Notes under the pieces: generated by a model
The model's input: the letters and a program-made list of their open reading frames with translations, nothing else
Told to the model about the DNA's origin: nothing
The model's database searches: none
Made by a program: the position numbers and the translations under genes
From: Hordeum vulgare subsp. vulgare
Lineage: Eukaryota; Streptophyta; Magnoliopsida; Poales; Poaceae
Direction: 5' to 3'
Assembly: GCF_904849725.1 (NCBI RefSeq)
Contig: NC_058521.1
Coordinates: 431,848,676-431,912,675, forward strand
DNA length: 64,000 bases
In this document: positions 10,805 to 20,845 of the stretch, in pieces
Layout of the letters: each line of letters opens with the position of its first letter
Numbering within the stretch: the first letter of the stretch is position 1

Positions 10805-13543
10805 CTAGGTTACCTCAATGGGGATGTGTATCTCCCCAACAAGAAAATCATACTTCATCTTAACACGAGGAATAGGGCATTCAAAGCTCCCAATAAGAAT
10901 CGATGAAGTTTTTTCGATAGCATTGATGCAATGTACTCGATATTGTTTCTTCGGAAAGTGCACCGTATGCTCATTACCGTTGGCATAGAAAGTGATATTG
11001 CTTTTTTTGCAATCTATAACAGCCCCTCCAGTGTTTAAAAATGGTCTTCCAAGGATGACCTCCATGGCATCGTCCTCGGGAATATCCAGAATAACAAAGT
11101 CTGTTAAGATAGTGACATTAGCAACGACAATAGGCACATCTTCGCAAAGGCCGATAGGGAAAGCAGTTGATTTGTCGGCCATTTGCAGAGAGATTTCAGT
11201 GGGTGTCAACTTATCCAGTTCAAGCCTACGATAAAGAGAGAGAGGCATAACACTAACACCGGCTCCAAGGTCGCATAAAGCAGTTCTAACGTAGTTGCCT
11301 TTAATGGAGCAAGGTATAGTGGGCACACCGGGATCACCTAGTTTCTTAGGAGTTCCACCCTTGAAGGTATAATTAGCAAGCATGGTGGAAATCTCAACCT
11401 CAGGTATCCTCCTCTTATTAGTCACAATATCTTTCATGTACTTCGCATACGGAGACATTTTGAGCATATCTGTCAAACGCATTTGCAGAAAGACAGGTCT
11501 GATCATTTCAACAAATCGCTCAAAATCCTCATCATCCTTTTTCTTGGATGGTTTGGGAAGAAAGGGCATATGTTTCTGAACCCATGGCTCCCTTTCTTTA
11601 CCATGCTTCCTAGCAGTGAAGTCATTCTTATCGTATCTCTTAGTCTTAGGCTGTGGGTTATCAAGATCAACAGGTTCAATCTCCACATCCTTATCATTGC
11701 TAGGTTGAGCATCTTCATGAACATCACTATTGATATTATCATTAGGCTCATGTTCATCACCATATTGTGTTTCCGCATCAGAAACAGAGGCATCGTTTGG
11801 ACTCTCGGGCATAGCAGCAACAGGGTTGCTAGCGTGCAAGTTCCTAGCATATTTCTTCTTCTTTCTAGGATGACTAGGTGCATCAGTGCTTACTCCTTGA
11901 GAATCTTGTTCAATTCTCTTCGGATGACCTTCATGATACAAAGGTTCCTGAGTCATTCTACCGCCTCTAGTAACGACTCTAACAGAATTGTCATTCAACT
12001 CATTGAGCAAGTCATTCCGAGATTTAAGTACTTGTTCTACTTGAGTAGTAACCATAGAGGCATGTTTACTCAGGAGCTTAAGATCATTGACATTTCTGTC
12101 CACACAAGCACTTAAATGACTAAGCATACGAGCATTCAGTTCCAATTGTCTGCTGGCATAATCATTGAAACTCTGTTGTTTGGCAACAAAGTTATCAAAT
12201 TAATCCATGCATAAGCTAGCAGGTTTCTCAAAAGGAATATCACTCTCATCAAACCTACGCAGAGAATTTACTTCTACTACCTGTATCGGATTATCAAGAC
12301 CATGGATCTCTTCGATAGGTGGTAGATTTTTGACATCCTCAGATTTAGTGCCTTTCTCTCGCATAGATTTCTTGGCTTCTTGCATATCTTCAGGACTGAG
12401 GAATAGAATACCTCTTTTCTTTGGAGTTGGCTTACGAGGTGGTTCGGGAATAGTCCAAGTATTCTCATTGCACTAGATGTTATTCAGTAGAATCTCAGCT
12501 TGTTCTACAGTTCGTTCCCTAAAAACACAACTAGCACAACTATCTAGGTGGTCTTTGGAAGCATCGGTAAGTCCATTATAGAAGATATCAAGTATTTCAT
12601 TCTTCTCAAGAGAGTGATCAGGCAAAGCATTCAGTAGCTGGATGAGCCTCCCCCAAGCTTGTCGGAGACTCTCTTCCTCAGCTTGAGCAAAGTTGTATAT
12701 TTCCTGCAAGGCAGCTTGTTTCTTATGGGCAGGGAAATATTTTTCAGAGAAGTAGTAGACCATATCCTGGGGGCTACGCACACAACCAGGAGCAAGAGAA
12801 GTGAACCAAGTCTTAGCATCATCCTTTAGCGAGAAAGGAAACAGCTTGAGGATATAGTAGTGGCGGATCTTTTCCTCACTAGTGAACAAGGTGGCTATAT
12901 CGTGCAGTTTGGTAAGATGGGCTACAACCGTTTAAGACTCATAACCGTGAAAAGGATCAGATTCGACCAGAGTGATTAAAACAGGGTCGACAGAGAATTC
13001 ATAATCCTTATCAGTCACAAAGATAGGAGAAGTAGTAAACTTCGGGTCGTATTTCATCCTAGCGTTCGGAGATTTTTATTTCCACTTGCGCAGTAGTTTC
13101 TCAACATCATAGCTATCCTTACACGCAAGAAAGTCATCAGCTATCTCTTCTTCCATAACATAACGTTTAGGCATAACAGGCAATTCAGGCATAGTAGCAG
13201 GTTCTACTTCAATAGTATCAGCAGTTTCAGAAGTATCATCACATCTAGCAGCAACTCTAGCAATTTGTGCATCAAGGGCACCTAGTGGTAAAGCAGTATC
13301 AGGCATAGCATCATCAGGCATAGTACCAGGCATAGTATCAAGCATAGCATCATCATAAGCATCATGGGCAGCAGAAGTAGCATCATCAAGCACAGGCGAC
13401 ATATCAAGATTTCTAGCAGGAGGCGATGTCGCAAACTTACTCATAACTGAAGGTGAATCAAGTGTAGAGCTAGATGGCAGTTCCTTACGTGTCCTCGTAG
13501 TGGAAGGCAAGACTTTAGTTCTTGGATCTTTCGGATTCCTCAT
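10805..13543 (-). pseudogene. R3: Gag-protease polyprotein with four in-frame stops
   Basis: One - strand frame runs 913 codons from ATG 13543 (MRNPKDPRTKV) to a stop after EIHIPIEVT. It is broken by stops at 13076-13078, 12932-12934, 12473-12475 and 12200-12202 but never changes frame. The N-terminus is low-complexity and acidic, with repeats of the type DDAMPDTMPG. The middle (12889-12473) is a Gag domain (ILKLFPFSLKDDAKTWFTSL, YFSEKYFPAHKKQ). The C-terminal part (about 11300-10950) is a retropepsin-like protease: CDLGAGVSVMPLSLYRR holds the active-site D in the DLGAG form common in Athila elements, and VILGRPFL is the flap-side motif. The protein ends naturally after the protease with no reverse transcriptase, so a helper element would have been needed for replication. 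Confidence 0.87.
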
Positions 13544-13593
13544 AGTGATCAGCAGACGTCAATCCCAAGTGACTCGGAGAATATAGTTGTGCT

Positions 13594-13611
13594 TCCCCGG
13601 CAACTGCGCCA
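13594..13611 (-). other. R3 primer-binding site (tRNA-Asp type)
   Basis: On the - strand it reads TGGCGCAGTTGCCGGGGA, one base away from TGGCGCCGTTGCCGGGGA, the site seen intact in R6. It lies 11 bases inside the 5' LTR end, which fixes the orientation of R3. Confidence 0.85.
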
Positions 13612-13622
13612 GAAAAAGGTCT

Positions 13623-15175
13623 TGATAACCCAAAAGTGTAGGGGATCGCAACAGTTTTCGAGGGTAGAGTATTCAACCCAAATTTATTGATTCAACACAA
13701 AGGGAAGCGAAAGAATATTCTCAAGTATTAGCAGCTGAGTTGTCAATTCAACCACACCTGAAAGATTAGTGTCTGCAAGCAAAGTATCAGTAGCAAAGTG
13801 GTATGATAGCAATGGTGCCAGAAACAGGTCTGTTGACGGCAGACTATTCCTAACTTGTTGTATCAATGGCGCGAGTGAAGTGTTGCAGCAAGTAACAGCA
13901 AAGTAGCAAGTAACAGCAGTAACAAGGAACAACAGTAGTGACATCAGTAGCAAGGATAGCAGTAGTGACAGCAGTAGCGAGTAACAGTAGTAGCAGCAGA
14001 GTAACAGCATCAGCAGTAGCAGCAAAGTAACGTAGCAAGGACCAGAAGTAAAAGACTCGTAGGTAGTGGATCGGTGATGGATGAGTATGTCGGATATGAT
14101 TCATCATGTAACAGCTATAACACGGAGAGATATGTAACTAGCTCCCGTTCGTCAATCTAATGTAGGCATGTATTCCGTATATAGTCATACGTTCTTAGGG
14201 AAAAGAACTTGCATGACATCTATTGTCCATCCCTCCCATGGCAGCGGGGTCCTAATGGAAACTACGGGATATTAAGGTTCTCCTTTAATAAAGAACCGGA
14301 CCAACGCATTAAAACTTGGTGAATACATGAACTCCTCATACTATGGTCATCTCCGGGAGTGGTTCCGGCTATTGTCACTCCGGGGTTGTCGGGTCATAAC
14401 ACATAGTAGGTGACTACAACTTGCAAGATAGGATCTAAAACACACATATATTGGCAACAACATAATAGGTTCAGATCTGAAATGATGGCACTCGGGCCCT
14501 AGTGACAAGCATTAAGCATGGCAAAGTAGTAGCAACATCAATCTCAGAACATAGTGGATACTAGGGATCAATCCCCGTCAAAACTAACTCGATTACATGA
14601 TAGATCTCATCCAGCTCATCACCGTCCAGCAAGCCTACGATGAGATTACTCACGAACGGTGAAGAGCATCATGGAATTGTCGATGGAGGAAGGTTAATGA
14701 TGACGATGGCGACGATTTCCCCTCTCCAGAGCCCAAAACGGACTCCAGATCTACCGTCGAGATGAAGAACAGGAGGTAGCGGCGCCTCCGTATCCTAAAA
14801 CGCGATGAATGCTTCTCCCTGTTTTTTTCCGGGCGAAACAGAATATATAGAGCTGAGTTTGGAGGCGGTGGAGCCTCATGGGCCCCACAAGCCCTCACGG
14901 CGTGGCTTGGGGGGTGGCCGCGGCCAGTGGGCTTGTGGCCCACTCGTTCACCCCCTCTGGTGGATCTTTGCGCAGGTATTTTTCATTAATTCCAGAAAAA
15001 TTCTCCGTAAATTTTCAGGTCATTCTGAGAACTTTTATTTCTGCACAAAAACAACACCATGGCAATTCTGCTGAAAACAGCGTTAGTCCGGGTTAGTTCC
15101 ATTCAAATCATGCAAATTAGAGTCCAAAACAAGGGCAAAAGATTTCGGAAAAGTAGATACGATGGAGACGTATCA
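13623..15175 (-). repeat. R3: 5' LTR
   Basis: On the - strand it starts TGATACGTCTCCATCG at 15175 and ends ...GGGTTATCA at 13623 (1553 bp), terminal pair TGATA/TATCA. A TATA-like CTATATATTC lies at about 14841-14850. Bases 13877-14035 are a run of imperfect AGC/AGT triplets, much expanded relative to the R6 LTR of the same family. The outer end abuts R4 LTR sequence at 15176. Confidence 0.9.
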
Positions 15176-16485
15176 CACGCGCTCAGCAAAACATCCCCCT
15201 ACCACTGCACTACCCGTTCGTATCTTAACAGAGAGGGGGGCGTTGCTCTTTTGAGCACCCCCCTCTAAACCTACCACGGACCACGGCGGCCGGAACAGGG
15301 GACGGTCGAGGAGGACGCGCTTGACGAAGAGGAAGAAGGGGTCGACGAGGAAGAAGACATCGCAGAAGTAGTCGTCGGAGCACAGGAGGAAGAAGGGGTC
15401 GTCGTCGACGTCGAGGAAGCAGAGGCGATCGGCGTCTCCTAGTTGCGGGAACGGACTCCCCTGGTACTCCGCGTGCTCCTGGATCGATTGGAGAGGAGAA
15501 GAGAGACGGCACCGACGGCAGCGACCTCAACAGGGGTCGGCCATGGCAGAGAAGGAGCTCGGGCCGCCTCCTGACGACGCCAGGGAGAGGGAGGAGGAAG
15601 ATGGAAAGGAGGTGGCGGCGTCTAGGAGGAACCCTAGAGGGCCAGACGTCGAGGGAATATATAGGGGTCGAGGGGGGCCGCCTCGACGTCCGTGAGGCCA
15701 CGGCGTCGAGCCTCTCTCTTGCTCTCTCTCTCTAATACTCTGACGGAAAGCAGAGGGAGGAAGACAACAACGTTAATAGGAGAGGGACGGGGGAATGGGC
15801 TATCGCGCGAGAGAAAAAGGGGCTGGGCCAGCGAGGGGAGAAGGCCCACTCGGGTGGTGCCAAATAAAAGAAAGAAAACCCACTGGGTTTTCCACTGAAA
15901 AACAAATGCCAGCAAACACTAAACTCCTAGGTAATTCTATGGCTCCAAAAATAAAATAAAAATGACCCTGGTCATAAGGGAATTATGACCTATTTAAATA
16001 AAATGAAAAGAGGATTTTTGGATCAAATAATTATTTACAAGACAGAATTATACAATCTGTTTTGTGAATAAAAACCCCACTTAAGCATAGTTTTAAAACA
16101 CCTTAGACATAGCACCACAACTACCATAAAATACTCTAAATGATCTACATTTTTTAAACACGGGTAGAGCAAGTAAAACTTGAACTTAAGAAAAAATAAA
16201 GAAGGAGAGGTTTAGTTGAAACCTAGCTTTTGGATAAATAGGCAAAGTTGAAACCTAAGCTTGCAACTTCCACTTCACACCCACATGCACTCATCACAAT
16301 CACACATAAGGATCAACACCACCACAACAGAAGAAAGGAAGAATGCTATGGCTGCATGATGCAAAGAGGAAGACAAGGCATGATCACATGAAATAACACA
16401 TGAAATGATAACTCCACAGAATGACATCATGGATCCAAACAAGGCAAGCTTACAAATATGGCAATGTTGCACTTGGGGAATTACA
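15176..16485 (-). repeat. R4: 3' LTR, truncated by R3
   Basis: On the - strand it starts at 16485 (TGTAATTCCCCAAG, one change from the family start) and runs 1.3 kb to the R3 insertion at 15175. It aligns with 24748-26269 of the complete LTR but lacks roughly 0.2 kb near 15285 that the other copies have. A TATA-like motif lies at about 15656-15664. Confidence 0.88.
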
Positions 16486-16504
16486 AACTCTCCCACAATA
16501 CAAG
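16486..16504 (-). other. R4 polypurine tract
   Basis: On the - strand CTTGTATTGTGGGAGAGTT directly precedes the 3' LTR. The same motif, TGTAGTGTGGGAGAGTT, precedes the + strand LTR starts at 24166 and 24748. Confidence 0.8.
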
Positions 16505-16522
16505 AAGATCTCGCCCCGAGAT

Positions 16523-17275
16523 CTAGGACTGAAAGAACTCTGGGAATTCGGAACGGAGGTGATCCTCGCATTCCCAAGTGGCCTCTTTATTGGAATGATG
16601 TGACCACTTCACCTTGTGAAACTTGATTGACTTGCTACGGGTCTTGCACTCAGTCGACTCGAGAACTGCAACTGGATGCTCACGATAGTATAGGTCGGGG
16701 TGAAGGTCGATATCTTGAAGATCAAATGTGCACTCGGGAGTCTTGAAGCATCTCCGGAGCTGAGAGACATGGAACACGTCATGCACATTTGCGAAGTTTG
16801 AAGGGAGCTCAAGTTGATAAGCAAGGTCACCTCTCTTGCCAACAACTCTGAAAGGACCAACAAAACGAGGAGCAAGCTTTCCTTTGATGCCAAAACGTTG
16901 AGTGCCCTTCATAGGAGACACTTTGAGATAGACGAAGTCATCGAGCTCATAAGGCATGTCACGATGCTTGCTATCATAGTAGCTCTTCTGACGGGACTGC
17001 ACTGCTGTGAGATTATCCCGAATGACCGGACACATCTCTTCTGCTTCTTCGATCAAGTCATTCCCAAGAATCTGACGCTCACTAGTCTCACACCAGTTGA
17101 GCGGGGTACGGCACTTCCTGCCATAGAGAATCTCAAACAGAGCTTTGCCTGAACTAGCTTGATAATTGTTGTTATAGGAGAACTTAGCGAAAGGTAGGCA
17201 GTCTTCCCACTTCATGCCAAAATAAATGACACAGGATCTCAGCATATCCTCAAGGACCTGATTAACTCTCTCCAC
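16523..17275 (-). pseudogene. R4: integrase C-terminal half with chromodomain
   Basis: A 250-residue open frame. It begins in the integrase core after the catalytic region (MERVNQVLEDMLRSCVIYFG), continues through the C-terminal module (VGPFRVVGKRGDLAYQLELP, DVFHVSQLRRC) and ends in a chromodomain (YREHPVAVLESTE, KVKWSHHSNKEATWECEDHL). Such chromodomains steer integration toward particular chromatin and define the chromovirus group; the HVSQLR linker and domain order fit the Tekay/Del branch. It is in a different frame from the upstream integrase piece, so a frameshift separates them. Its stop is at 16523, just before the polypurine tract. Confidence 0.88.
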
Positions 17276-17306
17276 TTTCCCACTAGTCTAAGGATGAAAA
17301 GATGTG

Positions 17307-17873
17307 CTAAATTGTATCTTCGTACCCATCGCAGACTGAAAAAGAGTCCCAGAACTTGGAAGTGAAGATACTTCCGTAATACAAAGAAATCAGCATAGGC
17401 ACGCCGTGCAAAGATACTATCCTCGAAGTGTACAGCTCTGCAAGCTGAGCTGCCGAGATGGATTCCTTGACTGGAAGAAAATGAGCTACTTTTCTCAACT
17501 TGTCGATGACGACGAAGATGGCATCGTTACCCTTCTTGGACTTCGGAAACCCAGTGACGAAATCCATCTCAATATGGTCGAACTTCCACTCGGGAATAGG
17601 CAATGGATGCAAAAGACCTGTCGGACGTTGATGCTCTGCTTTCACCCTTCGACATACATCACATTCATTTACGAACTTAGTAATTTCACACTTCATGCGA
17701 GTTCACCAGAAGGTCTGTTTTAAGTCCTGATACATCTTGGAACTTCCTGGATGTATTGAGAGCAGAGAGTTATGAACTTCTTCCATGATAACCTTTCTGA
17801 GATCACCTTTCAGAACGACAAGACGATCCTCAAAGAATAATGTGTCTCTGGCATCAACACTGAAGAACTTATA
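17307..17873 (-). pseudogene. R4: integrase zinc-binding and catalytic core
   Basis: The visible part of the zinc-binding domain is ECDVCRRVKAEHQRPTG, followed by the core start PEWKFDHIEMDFVTGFP with the first catalytic Asp. The second catalytic Asp, normally in a SDRGS-type motif, is lost: the sequence reads ISLYYGSIFTS. Stops separate this piece from RNase H (near 17871 and 17697) and it ends in a broken frame at 17307. Enzyme activity is excluded. Confidence 0.85.
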
Positions 17874-19289
17874 TTAGGGAACTCCCTTTGCCAAGCCAAT
17901 CTTAACTTTCTTCCCAATTGCATCAAGAAGTTGAGCTTGTCGGACCTGGTCTTCCAAGGTAGGAGAGATCTGAAGATTTGCAACAAATCCCTGAGGTACT
18001 AACTGAAGGTTGAGCTTTCTGAAAGATTCACAAAGGTCAAGCTGGAGAGGCTTCAGAATGAGACTGTTGTAGTAAGCCTTCCTGCTCAAAGCATCTGCCA
18101 TGACATTAGCTTTGCCTGGAGTGTACTCAACGCTCGGATTAAAATCTTGGAGCATTTCCACCCAACGAGTTTGCCAAAGATTGAGCTTAGGCTGGGTGAA
18201 GATGTACTTGAGACTCTTGTGATCGGTGAACACTTCAACCTTTCGTTCCAACAAGAGGTGTCTCCAAGTCATGAGAGCATGTACCACTGCCGCCAACTCA
18301 AGATCATGAGTGAGGTAATTCTTCTCACTTGGCTTCAACTGCCTCGATGTATAAGCTACCACTTTCTTTTCTTGCATCAACACAGCACCAAGACCTTGAA
18401 GAGAGGCGTCGCAGAACACTTGGTAAGGTTTGGAGTCATCAGGAGGAACCAAGACTGGAGTAGAGGTGAGATTCTCTTTGAGTGTGTCGAAAGCCAACTG
18501 ACACTCTGGAGACCAGACATACTTCACACCCTTCTAAAGAAGACTTGAGAGAGGCTTAGCAATCTTGGAGAAGTTCTCAACGAATCTTCTACAATAGCTT
18601 GCAAGCCCGAGAAAGCTTCGAATCTGCTTCACATTTTGCGGAGGCTCCCACTCAACAATGGCATGCACCTTCGACGGATCAACTTTGATGCCCTCGGCAG
18701 AGATGATGTGCCTAAGGTAGACAACTTCTTTCAACCAGAACTCACATTTGGAAAACTTAGCATAGAACTTATGCTCTCTCAGCTTATCAAGCACCAGCCT
18801 GAGATGTTCTTCATGCTCTTCCTCAGTTTCCGAAAAGACCAGAATATCATCAAGATACAGCAAGACGAATTCATTTTTGAATGGGGAGAAGATATAATTC
18901 ATCATTCGATAGAAGGTCGGTGGAGCATTTGCCAGACCAAAAGACATCACTGTGTACTCATACGAGCCAATGCTTGTCCTGAAAGCAGTCTTTGGAATAT
19001 CCTCTTCACGAATGCGAATATGATGATAACCCATCATGAGATCGAGCTCCGAGATGAACTTAGACCCTTTCAATTTCTCGAACAACTCATTGATGTTAGG
19101 AAGTGGATACTTGTTTCTGATTGTCTTCTTATTCAATGGACGGTAATCAACACACAATTGGTTCGTGCCATCCTTCTTCTTGACATACAGCACTCCACAG
19201 CCCCAAGGAGATGAACTTGGTCTAATCAGACCCAGACGCTCGTGCTCATCGAGTTGTCTCTTAAGCTCCTTCAACTCTTCCCAACCCAA
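17874..19289 (-). pseudogene. R4: reverse transcriptase and RNase H
   Basis: The reverse transcriptase part (19289-18534) carries [28 protein letters not shown] and the active-site block [11 protein letters not shown] (YLDD). The usual DLRSGYHQ block reads DLMMGYHH. After one stop at about 18528-18530 the frame continues as RNase H ([41 protein letters not shown]). Both parts share one frame. The chromovirus order protease, RT, RNase H, integrase is preserved. The in-frame stop prevents a full Pol protein. Confidence 0.92.
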
Positions 19290-19298
19290 TTTGTACGG

Positions 19299-20127
19299 TC
19301 ATTTGCACACGGGCTCAGTACCCGGTTCAAGCTCAATTACAAACTGAACTTCTCGGTGCGGAGGCATTCCTGGTAGTTCTTCCGGAAAAACATCTTCATG
19401 TTCGCAGACCACTGGGACTTGCGAAATTGGAGAGATCACACCCTTCTCATTCAAGGAAAATAGACGGATTGTGTCATCGTGCGCCGCGAAGATAATCACG
19501 TCCACCGAAGAGTGAGTTAGCTTCACTTTTTTAGCTTCACAATCAATAGATGCCTTGTATATGGCCAACTAGTCCATACCAAGGATCAAATCAATATCAG
19601 AATTGCCTAAGACATACGGAGAAGCCAGAAAAGCATAATCGCCCATCTTGACAGAGACATCAGGAACTACAGAATTTGACCTCCGCACCCGGAGAAACAA
19701 CACCCAAAGGTCTATCCAAAATTGTCGAGGGGAAATCATGCTTGATGAAAAATGACTTTGACATAAAGTAATGTGAAGCACCAGAATCAAACAAGACTTT
19801 TGCAGGAAAATCATTGACTGAAAGATTACCCATAATCACGTCTGAGGAGTTGTCTACTTCAGCTGCATTCACCATATTGACTCTAGTAGACCTGGGGTTG
19901 AACTTCACTATAGCATTGCTTGGAGGTTTGCCTGGAGGAGGAGGCGGAAGACGCAGCTGAGAAGTGCACTTTTTGGCATAGTGACCCTTCTGCCCACACT
20001 TGTGACAAGTAACATTTGTCGGCTGACGGTATTGTGTCTGAGGAGTCCCTTGCTTCAGCTGCTGAAACCTTTGGTGGAAAGCTGGGTTGGGTGAGTGGGA
20101 AGAACCACGGCCACCTGATTTCTTGAA
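19299..20127 (-). pseudogene. R4: Gag zinc knuckle and protease
   Basis: The zinc knuckle CHKCGQKGHYAKKC (19966-20007) continues in the same frame as the Gag end after a stop at 20128-20130. The protease follows with VLFDSGASHYFMS around 19800 (active-site DSGA). The frame then shifts to that of pol. Protease C-terminus and linker (LILGMD, then LAIYKASIDCEAKKV) are split by a stop at 19569-19571, at a place where the family normally has Trp. Another stop near 19299 precedes the reverse transcriptase. Confidence 0.85.
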
Positions 20128-20825
20128 CTATTGCGTGTGCCGAGGAGGAGGAGGAGACACCCAATATTTCTGTTGCTTATGAACCACCTGAGTAGAGGAA
20201 GACGAGCTGGAATCTCTGAAACGCTTCTTCGAATTCTCCACCCTGAGCAAAGCTGCCTCAGTCCTGAGAGCCAAGTTGTAGAACTTATCGAACTCCTCAG
20301 GATCGTGCAAAGCGAGGGCAAGCTGCAAATCCTCTTTCAGAACACCTCTGAACTGATAGATCTTGCTCTTCTGATTTGGAATGTCGTGCAAGGCATATCG
20401 GGCTAGCTCGTGGAAATCGATGTTGTACTTGTACACGGAGTTACCACCTTCTTCAAGCGTTTGAGCTTCTCACGCATCTCCTCCACAAAGCTAGATGGAA
20501 TATAGTGGGATCTGAAGTCTCTATAGAACTCATCCCAAGTGATCACTCTCGCACCCCTGGAATCCTTCAACTGCTGCCACCAGATCGATGCTTGCCCCTT
20601 CAGCTGGAATGCTGCAAACTTGACGAAATCCTCTGGACGGACATTGCTGCACTCAAAGTTTTTGTTCATGTCCCGAATCCTATCCTCAGCGTCAAATGGC
20701 TGATCACACGAAGTGGAGGTCTTCGGCTGATTTGTGAGGATTTGACTCACAGTAACAAACTGATTACCACCATGGTTGAAGTTGCCTTGCTGCTGATTAG
20801 TCCTTTCTTGCAACAGCTGGATCAA
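20128..20825 (-). pseudogene. R4: Gag, frameshifted and N-terminally truncated
   Basis: Two overlapping - strand frames form the Gag core. The first (20825-20403) has FVKFAAFQLKGQASIWWQQL and DEFYRDFRSHYIP. The second (20436-20128) has HELARYALHDIPNQKSKIYQ and FYNLALRTEAALLRVENSKK. They correspond to the retrotransposon gag domain of chromoviruses; one frameshift near 20420 joins them. The N-terminus and leader are missing: the frame begins about 20 bases from the LTR, where the primer site is cut short. This deletion probably removed about 1 kb, judging by the leader preserved at 29841-30735. Confidence 0.85.
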
Positions 20826-20845
20826 AAGGAATCAACATACCAACT
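20826..20845 (-). other. R4: remnant of primer-binding site
   Basis: On the - strand the LTR end is followed by AGTTGGTATG; only TTGGTAT of the initiator-tRNA-Met type site TTGGTATCAGAGC remains before the deletion into gag. Confidence 0.65.

Larger units (their letters stand above)
4749..15175 (-). mobile_element. R3: non-autonomous Athila-type Gypsy element ending in an inverted duplication
   Basis: On the - strand the order is 5' LTR (15175-13623), tRNA-Asp-type primer site, gag-pro frame (13543-10805), about 0.7 kb of non-coding DNA, ATHILA-type ORF (10077-9005) and a 1.9-kb 3' untranslated region. No reverse transcriptase, RNase H or integrase is present. The expected polypurine tract and 3' LTR are missing. 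At 7092/7093 the sequence turns into an inverted copy of its own 3' part (4749-7092). R3 is inserted in the 3' LTR of R4. The layout with gag-pro and ATHILA ORF but no pol resembles what I recall of the non-autonomous Triticeae family Sabrina; this naming is tentative. Confidence 0.85.

Noticed and set aside
11483..12115. 210-codon + strand frame
   Set aside because: It is antisense to the R3 gag-pro frame and its sequence follows from the codon bias of that frame. The - strand reading has recognisable Gag and protease motifs.
15225..15701. 158-codon Arg/Pro-rich - strand frame
   Set aside because: A different frame of the R4 LTR region. The frame conserved among LTR copies is the DPFFLLC/DVFFLVD frame described at 25651-25968; the Arg/Pro-rich frame reflects GC-rich sequence.
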